Positions 42,550 to 56,321 of a stretch of DNA of 64,000 bases are shown here, in pieces (position 1 is the stretch's first letter; each line of letters begins with the position of its first letter). The DNA lies in NCBI RefSeq assembly GCF_006494715.1, contig NZ_CP041151.1, forward strand, positions 496,001-560,000, in the 5' to 3' direction. Origin of the DNA: Shewanella sp. SNU WT4 (lineage in GTDB: Bacteria > Pseudomonadota > Gammaproteobacteria > Enterobacterales > Shewanellaceae). The notes below the pieces were generated by a model that was not told where the DNA came from, searched no databases, and saw only the letters and a list, made by a program, of their open reading frames with translations. Position numbers and translations under genes: made by a program.

Positions 42550-43473
42550 ATGATCTTCCAAAGAACTGTGCAAAAAATGGTGAAAACGACCGGAGTTGGC
42601 CTGCATTCGGGCAACAAGGTTACGTTAGCCATCAAACCCGCGCCGGTGAATTCGGGTATCAAATTAGTTCGTACTGATTTAGTGCCTGCCGTGGTTATTC
42701 CTGCGCTGGCCGATCAAGTGCGTGAAACGACTATGTGTACCGCTTTGGTAAACGATGCCGGTGTCCGCATTTCTACTATTGAGCATTTATTTGCGGCGTT
42801 AGCTGGCCTTGGTATCGATAACGCTATTATCGAAGTCGATGCTCCTGAAATCCCTATCATGGATGGCAGTGCTAGCCCATTTGTATTCTTGCTGCAAAGC
42901 GCTGGCATTGCTCAGCAAAGTGCACTGAAGAAATACATGCGTATTAAGAAAACGGTACGTGTTGAAGATGGCGACAAGTGGGCGGAACTGCGTCCATTTA
43001 ATGGTTTCAGAGTGAATTTCAGCATTGATTTTGCTCATCCAGAAATCGCCCGTAGTCAACAACACATGATGTTAGATTTCTCTTCTTCTGCGTTTATTAA
43101 AGAAATCAGTCGTGCTCGTACCTTCGGCTTTATGCGCGATATTGAATATCTGCGAGCCAATAATTTAGCACTAGGTGGCAGCATGGAAAATGCTGTAGTG
43201 CTTGATGAATATCGTGTTCTCAACCCCGACGGTCTGCGTTATGAGGATGAGTTCATTAAGCATAAGATCTTAGATGCGTTTGGTGATTTGTATGTGTGTG
43301 GTCACGCATTAGTGGGCGAGTTTGCGGCTCATAAGACTGGCCATGCCTTAAATAACCAATTGGTTCGAGCGGTATTAGCCCAAGCGGATGCTTGGGACTT
43401 AGTGAGCTTTGAGCAAGAAGCTGATGTCCCAGTCAGCTTTACAGTGCCAGGATGGGCGGGTTCGTTCGCCTAA
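42550..43473 (+). CDS. lpxC: UDP-3-O-acyl-N-acetylglucosamine deacetylase
   Basis: A zinc amidase carrying out the committed step of lipid A synthesis. The 307 residues include [33 protein letters not shown] (zinc His), [13 protein letters not shown] and [22 protein letters not shown] (zinc His and Asp, catalytic His). It ends the dcw cluster and overlaps convergent dciA by 4 bp. Confidence 0.97.
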   Translation: MIFQRTVQKMVKTTGVGLHSGNKVTLAIKPAPVNSGIKLVRTDLVPAVVIPALADQVRETTMCTALVNDAGVRISTIEHLFAALAGLGIDNAIIEVDAPEIPIMDGSASPFVFLLQSAGIAQQSALKKYMRIKKTVRVEDGDKWAELRPFNGFRVNFSIDFAHPEIARSQQHMMLDFSSSAFIKEISRARTFGFMRDIEYLRANNLALGGSMENAVVLDEYRVLNPDGLRYEDEFIKHKILDAFGDLYVCGHALVGEFAAHKTGHALNNQLVRAVLAQADAWDLVSFEQEADVPVSFTVPGWAGSFA

Positions 43474-43931
43474 TCCTCTGACGATTGCCGACGACGGCTG
43501 GCCAATGCAGCCAGCCGTTTTAGTTTCTGCCCCAATTCACCACCGGCTTGATCGGCTAGCGCATCGAGATGATGTGCAGTAGTTTCGCTGATTTGGCGGT
43601 TATTAGCCTTAGGTTCAGTCTTACTTACCGCAAGCCCTGGGTTGACTTTAACTTCAATTGCAGTAAGCATGGGCAAAGTGTGTAGTTGGAGTTGTTGCAG
43701 AAGTCGAGCTTTCTGGAAATTTATCCGGGTAGCCCAGATGGCTGCAGAGGTTTCTAGCACTAGGACGTTATTACGAAGATTAGCAACTTTCAGCTGATCG
43801 ACGACGGGACCCGATACCAACTGTTTTAATTCATTATTCAGTTGGTTTAACAGTTCCGCTTTCTCGGCAATTTCAGGTAATTGGCCATTGGCATGTAACA
43901 ATTGGCACAGATCCTGAGGTAGCTTTTTCAT
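43470..43931 (-). CDS. dciA: DUF721-family probable replicative helicase loader DciA
   Basis: DciA (formerly DUF721) loads the replicative helicase DnaB in bacteria lacking DnaC. ATG 43931 ([12 protein letters not shown]) gives 153 residues; the frame extends to 44087 but that part lies over the M23 gene and is not family-like. The KH-like domain includes [33 protein letters not shown] linker leads to a short helical tail, [23 protein letters not shown]. Its position between lpxC and secA is the one known in Pseudomonas and Vibrio. Confidence 0.8.
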   Translation of the reverse strand: MKKLPQDLCQLLHANGQLPEIAEKAELLNQLNNELKQLVSGPVVDQLKVANLRNNVLVLETSAAIWATRINFQKARLLQQLQLHTLPMLTAIEVKVNPGLAVSKTEPKANNRQISETTAHHLDALADQAGGELGQKLKRLAALASRRRQSSED

Positions 43932-43958
43932 ATGATCGTTAAGTTGCTGAGTGAAGTT

Positions 43959-44858
43959 ATGAGTGTAACAGTTTTTATTCAACGCCGAAAAGGTGTTAGC
44001 CGGTGGCAGCCGAGTAAACAGTGGTTGCTCTTGCCAATATTCATGATCGCGACAGGTGCGGGAGTCTACCAGCACACGTCTGATCAATTTAAATCACAGC
44101 AACACAGTGTCGAATCTGAAAAGTTAGCTCGTGAAGCCCAAGAGCAAAAAGTGCTCGAATTAAAAAATGCTACCGATATGCAGTTAGCCACCTTGGCGCA
44201 GCATGTCGCCTTGATGCAGGCTAAGTTGACTCGCCTTGAGGCTCTGGGTCAGCAGCTGGCAGAAGATAATCAATTATCTGAGCAATTCGACTTTACCAGT
44301 CAAGTCGGTGTCGGTGGTTTGTCCGGTGTGGGTGAGCAAGTGACCTTAACTGAGCTGATTGCTGAAATAGATTTAATGACGCAACGTCTCGAAATCAACA
44401 ATCAACAACTGCCGCTACTTGAAACTGTCGCTTCTAATCTCAATATAGGTACAGAGAGGTATATTTCAGGGCGTCCGATCGAAAAAGGTTGGTTGTCATC
44501 TCCCTATGGTACTCGTAACGATCCCTTCAATGGGCGCAAGACGAGGCATAAAGGCATTGATTTTGCCGGTGCTGAAGGCTCTAACGTACTTGCCACTGCG
44601 GCAGGAGTTGTGACTTGGTCCGGTAATATGTTTGGCTACGGTAATGTGATTGAGATAGACCATGGTAATGGAATATCAACCCGTTATGGCCATAACAAAG
44701 ATTTGTCAGTTTCCGTAGGTGATGTCGTGACCAAAGGCGAGACGATTGCCATTATGGGCAGCACAGGGCGTTCGACTGGACCGCATGTGCACTACGAGGT
44801 GTTACGCAATGGACAGCAGATAGACCCAACTAAGTATGTTCAGCGCAAACCTGTTTAA
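43959..44858 (+). CDS. M23 family membrane-anchored metallopeptidase
   Basis: A probable peptidoglycan endopeptidase or a regulator of one. ATG 43959 (MSVTVFIQRRKGVSRW) gives 299 residues; the in-frame ATG 43932 is possible but less family-like. One membrane helix (about 22-38) is followed by a long coiled coil (about 45-110) and the LytM domain. Zinc-site motifs GIDFAG (in HKGIDFAGAEG) and HVHYEV are both intact, so it should be catalytically competent, unlike EnvC-type activators. It is divergent from dciA, with only 27 bp between starts, and 60 bp before secA. Confidence 0.88.
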   Translation: MSVTVFIQRRKGVSRWQPSKQWLLLPIFMIATGAGVYQHTSDQFKSQQHSVESEKLAREAQEQKVLELKNATDMQLATLAQHVALMQAKLTRLEALGQQLAEDNQLSEQFDFTSQVGVGGLSGVGEQVTLTELIAEIDLMTQRLEINNQQLPLLETVASNLNIGTERYISGRPIEKGWLSSPYGTRNDPFNGRKTRHKGIDFAGAEGSNVLATAAGVVTWSGNMFGYGNVIEIDHGNGISTRYGHNKDLSVSVGDVVTKGETIAIMGSTGRSTGPHVHYEVLRNGQQIDPTKYVQRKPV

Positions 44859-44918
44859 TTAACATTTTGGCTTTCTCAATTTTGTGAAATCGGCCTTTAA
44901 CAATAATAAGTGAATGTG

Positions 44919-47645
44919 ATGTTTGGAAATTTACTGACAAAAGTCTTTGGTAGTCGTAACGATCGTACTTTAAAAGCGCTCAATAAAACTGTAACTAAAA
45001 TCAATGCGCTAGAAGCTGATTATGAAAAATTAACCGATACAGAATTAACGGGTAAAACTGCAGAATTTCGTCAACGCCTAGAACAGGGCGAAAGCTTAGA
45101 AAGTATTACCGCAGAAGCCTTTGCCGTAGTGCGTGAAGCCTCAAAGCGTGTGTTTGAAATGCGTCACTTCGATGTGCAGTTACTGGGCGGCATGGTGCTT
45201 GATAGTAACCGGATTGCTGAAATGCGTACCGGTGAAGGTAAAACCTTAACCGCGACTTTGCCAGCTTACCTTAATGCCCTTAGCGGTAAAGGCGTGCACG
45301 TCATTACCGTCAACGATTACCTGGCTCGTCGTGATGCCGAAAACAACCGTCCACTGTTTGAATTCTTAGGCTTAAGTGTGGGTATTAACGTGGCAGGTCT
45401 TGGTCAACAGGACAAGAAAGAAGCCTACAACTCAGACATCACTTACGGTACTAACAACGAATTCGGTTTTGACTACCTGCGCGACAACATGGCATTTTCG
45501 CCAAACGATCGTGTGCAGCGTCCACTGAACTACGCCTTAATCGATGAAGTAGATTCTATTTTAATCGATGAAGCCCGTACGCCTTTGATCATCTCGGGTG
45601 CCGCTGAAGACAGTTCAGTGCTTTATACCAAGATGAATTTATTGATCCCACATTTGATCCAACAAGAAAAAGAAGACTCAGAAGAGTTTGTGGGTGAAGG
45701 CGATTACAGCATTGATGAAAAATCTAAGCAGGTGCATTTAACTGAGCGCGGCCAAGAGAAAGTCGAAGACTTGTTAACTCAGCACGGCATGTTGGCCGAA
45801 GGCGATTCACTTTATTCTGCGGCTAATATCTCTTTGTTGCATCACGTTAATGCCGCCTTGCGTGCACATACACTGTTTGAAAAAGACGTAGATTACGTAG
45901 TGCAGAATGGTGAAGTGATCATTGTTGATGAACACACTGGCCGTACTATGGTTGGTCGTCGTTGGTCTGAAGGTTTACACCAAGCGGTAGAAGCTAAAGA
46001 AGGTGTGAACATTCAAAATGAAAACCAAACCTTAGCGTCGATTACCTTCCAGAACTATTTCCGTCAGTACCAGAAATTAGCCGGTATGACAGGTACCGCT
46101 GATACTGAAGCATTCGAATTCCAGCACATTTATGGCCTAGATACAGTAGTCGTACCTACCAACCGTCCTATGGTGCGTAAAGATCTTGCCGATCTGGTCT
46201 ACCTTACCGCGGAAGAAAAGTATCAAGCGATTATTGCTGATGTTAAAGATTGCCGCGAACGTGGCCAGCCAGTCTTGGTTGGTACCGTATCGATTGAGCA
46301 GTCTGAGCTGTTAGCGCACCTATTAAAGAAAGAGAAAATTCCACACGCGGTACTGAATGCTAAGTTCCACGAAAAAGAAGCGGACATTGTTGCTCAGGCC
46401 GGTCGCATTGGCGCCGTTACTGTGGCAACTAACATGGCAGGTCGTGGTACCGACATCGTCTTAGGTGGTAACTGGAAGATGGAAGTCGATGCACTTGCCA
46501 ATCCAAGCCCTGAACAAATCAGTAAAATCCGCAGTGACTGGCAGGTTCGTCACGATGAAGTGCTTGCCGCCGGTGGTTTACACATCTTAGGTACCGAGCG
46601 TCATGAATCGCGTCGTATCGATAATCAGTTGCGTGGTCGCTCTGGTCGTCAAGGTGATGCTGGTTCATCACGTTTCTACCTATCTATGGAAGACAGTTTG
46701 ATGCGCATTTTCGCCTCCGAGCGCGTGTCATCCATGATGAAGAAATTGGGCATGCAGGCTGGCGAAGCGATTGAACACCCATGGGTGTCACGCGCCATTG
46801 AAAATGCGCAGCGTAAAGTAGAAGCCCGTAACTTTGATATTCGTAAGCAGTTACTTGAATTTGATGACGTAGCTAACGATCAACGTCAAGTCGTTTACGC
46901 CCAGCGTAATGAGTTGATGGATGCGCAAAGCATCGAAGAAACTATTCGTAATATCGAAGCGGATGTTATCTCAAGCACCATGAATCAATATATCCCACCA
47001 CAATCAGTGGAAGAGTTATGGGATGTTCCAGGACTTGAACAACGCCTGCGTCAAGATTTCAACTTAGTACTGCCAATTCAACAATGGTTAGATGCTGAAG
47101 AAGACTTGTACGAAGAAACCCTGCGTGAGCGTGTACTGCAGTCTTGGACTGAAGCCTATGCTAATAAAGAGCAGATGGTCGGCGCTTCTGTGCTGCGTCA
47201 ATTTGAAAAAGCGGTAATGCTGCAAACCTTAGATGGCCTGTGGAAAGAACACTTAGCCGCTATGGATCATTTGCGCCAGGGCATTCATTTGCGCGGTTAC
47301 GCTCAAAAGAACCCTAAGCAAGAATATAAGCGCGAATCTTTTGAACTGTTTCAACAATTGCTTGATTCATTAAAGCATGACGTCATCAGCATCTTATCTA
47401 AAGTACAAGTTCAAGCTCAATCCGATGTCGAAGAGATGGAACAACAGCGCCGCGAAGCCGAAGCTAAGATAAAGCATGACTTTTCACATGCTGAAGCTGA
47501 GTCACTAGTGACGGGTGCAGATGAAGCGCCGGAGTTAGCCGCCCATGTACCTATGGTGCGCGAAGGCGAAAAAGTGGGTCGCAATGATATGTGTCCATGT
47601 GGCAGTGGTAAAAAGTACAAACAATGCCACGGTAAGCTCAGCTAA
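44919..47645 (+). CDS. secA: Preprotein translocase ATPase SecA
   Basis: The motor of the Sec translocon. ATG 44919 ([18 protein letters not shown], aligned to E. coli SecA) gives 908 residues; GTG 44910 is a weaker choice. It shows Walker [38 protein letters not shown] and [18 protein letters not shown]. The C-terminal zinc SEC-C motif is [14 protein letters not shown]. No secM-type arrest gene precedes it, and no mutT follows; the rRNA operon comes next. Confidence 0.98.
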   Translation: MFGNLLTKVFGSRNDRTLKALNKTVTKINALEADYEKLTDTELTGKTAEFRQRLEQGESLESITAEAFAVVREASKRVFEMRHFDVQLLGGMVLDSNRIAEMRTGEGKTLTATLPAYLNALSGKGVHVITVNDYLARRDAENNRPLFEFLGLSVGINVAGLGQQDKKEAYNSDITYGTNNEFGFDYLRDNMAFSPNDRVQRPLNYALIDEVDSILIDEARTPLIISGAAEDSSVLYTKMNLLIPHLIQQEKEDSEEFVGEGDYSIDEKSKQVHLTERGQEKVEDLLTQHGMLAEGDSLYSAANISLLHHVNAALRAHTLFEKDVDYVVQNGEVIIVDEHTGRTMVGRRWSEGLHQAVEAKEGVNIQNENQTLASITFQNYFRQYQKLAGMTGTADTEAFEFQHIYGLDTVVVPTNRPMVRKDLADLVYLTAEEKYQAIIADVKDCRERGQPVLVGTVSIEQSELLAHLLKKEKIPHAVLNAKFHEKEADIVAQAGRIGAVTVATNMAGRGTDIVLGGNWKMEVDALANPSPEQISKIRSDWQVRHDEVLAAGGLHILGTERHESRRIDNQLRGRSGRQGDAGSSRFYLSMEDSLMRIFASERVSSMMKKLGMQAGEAIEHPWVSRAIENAQRKVEARNFDIRKQLLEFDDVANDQRQVVYAQRNELMDAQSIEETIRNIEADVISSTMNQYIPPQSVEELWDVPGLEQRLRQDFNLVLPIQQWLDAEEDLYEETLRERVLQSWTEAYANKEQMVGASVLRQFEKAVMLQTLDGLWKEHLAAMDHLRQGIHLRGYAQKNPKQEYKRESFELFQQLLDSLKHDVISILSKVQVQAQSDVEEMEQQRREAEAKIKHDFSHAEAESLVTGADEAPELAAHVPMVREGEKVGRNDMCPCGSGKKYKQCHGKLS

Positions 47646-47672
47646 CTACTAGGCTATTAATAGCAAACTATC

Positions 47673-47704
47673 AAAAAGCGACTCATAGAGTCGCTTTTTT
47701 GTTT
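47673..47704 (+). terminator. secA terminator
   Basis: AAAAAGCGACTC and GAGTCGCTTTTTT arms around ATA, followed by more Ts, 27 bp past secA. Confidence 0.9.
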
Positions 47705-47890
47705 TAACTGGCTACATAACACTATTAAGTGCGATGTTTATCGCTGAAATAGTCCCATAGGTTAGTGGTAGTTGATGCTTTAAAACGCCTAAAAATACAG
47801 CTTCTGTTGATAACTCTGGGGGTAGTTTGTGGTTAGCTTGTGCTTAACTGCGAAACTATCAAAAAGTTGTATTTTTCTTTCAAAAAGCCC

Positions 47891-47918
47891 TTGCGCAATT
47901 TTCTCAGCTCCCTATAAT
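47891..47918 (+). promoter_or_regulatory. rRNA operon promoter P1
   Basis: TTGCGC (47891-47896) and consensus TATAAT (47913-47918), 16 bp apart, are followed by a GC-rich discriminator (GCGGCCC) typical of stringently controlled promoters. An A/T-rich stretch at about 47857-47886 could serve as an UP element. Confidence 0.65.
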
Positions 47919-48056
47919 GCGGCCCATCGACACGACGCAGCAAGCATACAGCTTGATGAGCAGGTTGAAAGGGCAGCTTCTTTATAAGAGGTTTGACCTA
48001 GAGAAAAGCGGTTTGAGTAATTAAACAACATTTGAATTACTTACATAAAAAACCAC

Positions 48057-48084
48057 TTGACGCTGAAATAAGGGTGTGTAGAAT
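48057..48084 (+). promoter_or_regulatory. rRNA operon promoter P2
   Basis: TTGACG (48057-48062) and TAGAAT (48079-48084), 16 bp apart, with a GC-rich stretch (ACGCAGCCC) after the -10. It lies 166 bp downstream of P1, giving the usual tandem arrangement. Confidence 0.6.
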
Positions 48085-48117
48085 ACGCAGCCCTGACCAG
48101 TGAGAAATCACGGTCAC

Positions 48118-48130
48118 GTTCTTTAACAAT
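48118..48130 (+). promoter_or_regulatory. rRNA leader boxA antitermination site
   Basis: GTTCTTTAACAAT closely matches the boxA core TGCTCTTTAACAA and lies about 170 bp before 16S. It would recruit NusB-S10. Confidence 0.7.
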
Positions 48131-48298
48131 TTATCAGACAATCTATGTGGACATTCACAGTAGTTGCTAAATCGACAACGATTTAACACGTCTCGCAAGA
48201 GGCATCAACGAAGATGTCCGCATAACATGCAAATTTGATGATTTATCATCGAATCGACAGAATTCATTGAGCAGGACTTTCGGGTCCGAACAAAACTT

Positions 48299-49843
<1,545 letters not shown>

Positions 49844-49923
49844 CCTATGCGATTTAGAATTACTGTTGAGTGTTCACATAGATTGTCTGATAGAAGATAG
49901 AGAATATTGCGAGACCAAAGCAT

Positions 49924-50000
<77 letters not shown>

Positions 50001-50067
50001 AATTGTTTTGTTATCAAACCGATTTGGCGGATGTTTTAGGTTTCAATATGTTTTCGACTGCTGCAAT

Positions 50068-50143
50068 GGGGCTATAGCTCAGCTGGGAGAGCGCCTGCCT
50101 TGCACGCAGGAGGTCTGCGGTTCGATCCCGCATAGCTCCACCA
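50068..50143 (+). tRNA. tRNA-Ala (UGC)
   Basis: 76 nt with anticodon TGC, acceptor GGGGCTA/TAGCTCC (one G-T pair) and an encoded CCA. It lies in the 16S-23S spacer after tRNA-Ile, the usual order. Confidence 0.96.
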
Positions 50144-50255
50144 TTTCTCTGAATAGAAATGGACACCATTGCAGATTTTGGAATAGAAATGCCAAAGATA
50201 ATGTAAAATTTATCTTTGGCTTTTTTAAGCCTAATTTCAACCAAGTCGTTGAAAT

Positions 50256-50270
50256 ATGTTCTTTAAAAAT
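50256..50270 (+). promoter_or_regulatory. Spacer boxA before 23S
   Basis: TGTTCTTTAAAAATT resembles boxA and lies in the 16S-23S spacer, as in other rRNA operons. Confidence 0.5.
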
Positions 50271-50467
50271 TTGGAAAGCTGATAGTAGAACTTAGTGCGC
50301 GAGCATTAGGTGATACAAAATTGAGTTCTCAAAATACTTTAATCAAGTGTTTTGGATATTCTTTAACTTCAGAAATGAAGTAAATCAAGGCGTTCTTTTG
50401 CGAAAGCAAGAGACAGTAAAAACCAGCTAGTTGCAATACGCTCAAGTGAAACTCATTTGGGTTGTAT

Positions 50468-53360
<2,893 letters not shown>

Positions 53361-53458
53361 ACAACCCAGATGGGTTTTACTGAACAAGCCTGAAAGAATC
53401 GAAAAATACTTGATTGAAGATTGAGTACTCAATAATTAGCTTTCCGAATTTCCAAATT

Positions 53459-53577
53459 TGTCTGGAGACCATAGCACTGTGGCACCACCTGATCCCATTC
53501 CGAACTCAGAAGTGAAACGCAGTCGCGCCGATGGTAGTGTGGGGTTTCCCCATGCGAGAGTAGGTCATCTCCAGACA
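53459..53577 (+). rRNA. rrf: 5S ribosomal RNA, first copy
   Basis: 119 nt, closed by TGTCTGGAG/CTCCAGACA, with the conserved CCGAACTCAGAAGTGAAAC. Confidence 0.97.
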
Positions 53578-53585
53578 CCAAATTC

Positions 53586-53661
<76 letters not shown>

Positions 53662-53688
53662 TAGACAAATGTATAAATGTAAAGAATT

Positions 53689-53807
53689 TGTCTGGAGACC
53701 ATAGCACTGTGGCACCACCTGATCCCATTCCGAACTCAGAAGTGAAACACAGTCGCGCCGATGGTAGTGTGGGGTTTCCCCATGCGAGAGTAGGTCATCT
53801 CCAGGCG
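53689..53807 (+). rRNA. rrf: 5S ribosomal RNA, second copy
   Basis: 119 nt, nearly identical to the first copy. It differs at one internal base (GAAACACAG for GAAACGCAG) and at the 3' arm (CCAGGCG for CCAGACA), where G-T pairs keep the stem. Confidence 0.95.
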
Positions 53808-53830
53808 CCTAATTTCTCGTAAGAGAGTCG

Positions 53831-53862
53831 ATAAAGCCCGTTGCTAACGCAACGGGCTTTAT
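53831..53862 (+). terminator. rRNA operon terminator
   Basis: A perfect 14-bp stem, ATAAAGCCCGTTGC and GCAACGGGCTTTAT, around TAAC, 24 bp past the last 5S. Confidence 0.85.
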
Positions 53863-53929
53863 TCGTTAGATTTTGTAAGAGTTTTTCATACTGCTAGCCA
53901 ACTAAGGGTAAGCGTCTGGGCAACTACAC

Positions 53930-55411
53930 CTATCTTTTAAAATTCCATGGTAACAGGCTGTCGATATCCGGTGCTGGTTGGCACAGTTCATTAAGACAAG
54001 CCATGATGTAATCAAATGGTACTAAGCCATTGACCTTGGCCGTTTCTACTATGCTGTAAAGCGTGGCACTGGCATTTGCCCCATTAGCTGTCTGACTGAA
54101 TAACCAATTTTTTCGGCCAATCACAAACGGTTTTACGGCTCGCTCTGCACGATTGTTATCAATACTCAGCCTGCCATCATCAACATAACGAATGAGTTTG
54201 TGCCATTGATTAGCCAGGTAATTAGCTGCCTCCATCAGTTTGGTATTACCCACTAAATTGGGCTGGTTTTGCTCAAGCCATGCTTTTAGCTTGCTAAAAA
54301 TAGGCAGGCTAGCCTCTTGTCTGGCAATGTACTTTTCATCTGTAGTTTTATCTTTGATGTGTGACTCTACACCGTACAATTTCTGGATAAGACTCAATAC
54401 CACATCCGCTTTGCCGGTTTTGTTTTTACCTTGCAGCTTTTTTGCTTCAATAAATTTACGCCTAGCATGAGCCCAGCATCCCACTAAGGTTGCCTGTGTT
54501 TTTTCATAAGCTTGATATCCATCTACGTGCAAATAGCCTTGATATCCATCAAGATAATTGACCACGCAGGCGGCTGCCCGACTATTGTGGAAGTCGTAAA
54601 GCACAATATTAGGGATAGGATTATTCGGGGCTGGTGAATCTCGACCTGAGCAATAGACCCACATGTAACTGTTCACTTTATCGGATTTCACCACTTTTAA
54701 TGGCGTTTCATCAGCAAACAACGTGGGCTGTTTTAACAACGCTGTTTTAAGCCGTTCAACTAATGGTGCGAAGAGGGTGGCTGATTTGTCTATCCAGCTG
54801 CTCATTGTCTGGCGACTGAGCTCAATGCCATATTGCTTAAACATCGCTTCCTGGCGATAAAGCGGTAACCCGTATTGATATTTACTGGTGATAAGCTGAC
54901 TGAGTAAACTGCTTGTAGCAATGCCTTTATTGATTGGCATTGCTGGCATTGAGGCTTGTTTAATCGGCGTTTGAGTCGAGGATTTATCACAGTGGCGGCA
55001 AGCGTATTTAGGCCTAATGTGCTCAATCACTTTGATTTGCGCTGGAATAAACTCAAGCTTTTCTGATTTATCCTCGCCCATTTTATGTAACTCACTGCCA
55101 CAGCAATCACAGGTCTTATCGGTGATATCATGGATAACCTGCTCACGGGGTAAGTCTTTTGGCAGTGGCTTACGCACAGGCTTTTTACGGGTATAGCTAA
55201 TGGATTGTTGCTCGGCCTCAACGGCTTCAACAATCTCTTCTACTTCATTGAATAACTCGCCTTGCCCAACAAAGCCTTCAGCACTTTTGCCGAATTGTTT
55301 TTGTTGAGCGAGGCGCCAGCGCTCTTCCAAGGCTGCGATGAGTGCATCCTTCTGCGCTAACAGTTTTTCAAGTTCAGCAATGCGCTGTTTAAGGGCGAGT
55401 TCATTTTTCAT
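53930..55411 (-). CDS. tnpC: IS66 family transposase TnpC
   Basis: The DDE transposase of the element. The 493 residues have an N-terminal leucine-rich coiled coil (ELALKQRIAELEKLLAQKDALIAALEE) and a zinc finger CDCCGSEL..YACRHC. Catalytic regions are TLFADETPLKV, YLHVDGYQAY, and DNNRAERAVKPFVIGRKNWLFS. It appears intact; its stop lies within the left inverted repeat. It depends on TnpB, which is broken here. Confidence 0.95.
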   Translation of the reverse strand: MKNELALKQRIAELEKLLAQKDALIAALEERWRLAQQKQFGKSAEGFVGQGELFNEVEEIVEAVEAEQQSISYTRKKPVRKPLPKDLPREQVIHDITDKTCDCCGSELHKMGEDKSEKLEFIPAQIKVIEHIRPKYACRHCDKSSTQTPIKQASMPAMPINKGIATSSLLSQLITSKYQYGLPLYRQEAMFKQYGIELSRQTMSSWIDKSATLFAPLVERLKTALLKQPTLFADETPLKVVKSDKVNSYMWVYCSGRDSPAPNNPIPNIVLYDFHNSRAAACVVNYLDGYQGYLHVDGYQAYEKTQATLVGCWAHARRKFIEAKKLQGKNKTGKADVVLSLIQKLYGVESHIKDKTTDEKYIARQEASLPIFSKLKAWLEQNQPNLVGNTKLMEAANYLANQWHKLIRYVDDGRLSIDNNRAERAVKPFVIGRKNWLFSQTANGANASATLYSIVETAKVNGLVPFDYIMACLNELCQPAPDIDSLLPWNFKR

Positions 55412-55491
55412 GACGCCTATGTTAAGGCATATCGAAAGGCTTTGTAGTGCTAATTGACCTTGTTTTGATGATCATCAATTGATCGCAAATA

Positions 55492-55842
55492 TTAACGTAG
55501 TTGCTTACCCGTCACATCAATTTTACTGTGGCCAATGACATCATAACCCCCTAATAACCCGTGTAATTGCTGCTCGGATAATGTCATGGTGGGTGATATG
55601 AGTTTGGGCCATTTGAACTTATGCTTGTCTAATCGCTTATACCATAGCGCAAAGCCAGTGTTATCCCAATAAAGTCATTTGAGTTTATCGTGGCCTTTAT
55701 TGCAAAACACAAATAGTGCACCATTAAGGACGGACAGCTCTAGCTCTGCTTCGACTAAAGCCGCCAACCCGTTAATTGATTTACGAAAATCGACAGCATC
55801 GGCACATAAATAGACGGAAGGCACATCAACAAACATCTTCAT
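55492..55842 (-). pseudogene. tnpB: IS66 accessory protein TnpB, interrupted by a TGA
   Basis: The frame from ATG 55842 (MKMFVDVPSVYL) to TAA 55492-55494 would encode 116 residues with family features (DFRKSINGLAALVE, VFCNKG, LYWDNTGFALWYKRLD). Codon 56 is TGA (55675-55677), just after GHDKLK and before LYWDNTGF. No frameshift is needed: the rest reads in frame. A single C-to-T change of an Arg CGA codon would explain it. It overlaps the tnpA stop by 4 bp. Confidence 0.9.
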
Positions 55843-56183
55843 ACCATTAGCCCCTTAATGATGGTAAGGATATCTATTGTTGCTAAATCCGCTGAAAGAG
55901 TGAGTTGGCCAGTTCGCGTATTAAACAGCACTGGGTGTTGATGAGTTTGCGTGCAGACTTCAGTGGTGGTTTGTTTTAGTTGTATAAAGCGTGATTGAGT
56001 AGCGTGAGATGTTTGCTCTGACACGCTTGGCTGGTACTGTTGCTTACCCAGTAAAGCGCGCTGTTTATAATAGGTGGTAATCGAGACATTATGTTGCTGG
56101 CAAAATTCGATATTAGTGCCACTAAAAGTATTGCGTTGTAAAAGTAACTGTCGCCACTGCTGACTTGTTTTGTGAGTTGTCAT
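55839..56183 (-). CDS. tnpA: IS66 accessory protein TnpA
   Basis: A small HTH-like protein of IS66 elements, needed for transposition in studied members. ATG 56183 (MTTHKTSQQWRQLLLQRNTFSGTNIEFCQQHNVSITTYYKQR) with GGAG upstream gives 114 residues; an in-frame start at 56204 is weaker. It overlaps tnpB, suggesting coupling. Confidence 0.88.
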   Translation of the reverse strand: MTTHKTSQQWRQLLLQRNTFSGTNIEFCQQHNVSITTYYKQRALLGKQQYQPSVSEQTSHATQSRFIQLKQTTTEVCTQTHQHPVLFNTRTGQLTLSADLATIDILTIIKGLMV

Positions 56184-56312
56184 CACCTGCTCCAAATTTA
56201 TCAATGAGCAGATATTTTCAAATAATCAGATTAACGATGCGAGGTGTGGGTCGCTGGACGGTTACGATTGAGATGCCTACATATATAAGTCTATTAGCCT
56301 TTACGACGTTAA

Positions 56313-56321
56313 GGCTAAGTG
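56313..56321 (+). repeat. Left target duplication of the IS10-like element
   Basis: GGCTAAGTG immediately before the left IS end, repeated exactly after the right end. It fits the IS10 target pattern NGCTNAGCN except for one T in place of C. Confidence 0.85.

Larger units (their letters stand above)
53908..56265 (-). mobile_element. IS66-family insertion sequence
   Basis: About 2.36 kb with the family order tnpA-tnpB-tnpC on the minus strand. Ends are set by imperfect inverted repeats starting GTAAGCGTC on the left (53908) and GTAACCGTC read inward from the right (56265), agreeing at about 18 of 27 positions. The expected 8-bp target duplication is absent: flanks are AACTAAGG and GATTGAGA. 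It sits 45 bp past the rRNA terminator. Confidence 0.85.

Noticed and set aside
43932..44087. N-terminal extension of the dciA frame over the M23 gene
   Set aside because: Not family-like, lies antisense to a coding region; ATG 43931 matches the family start.
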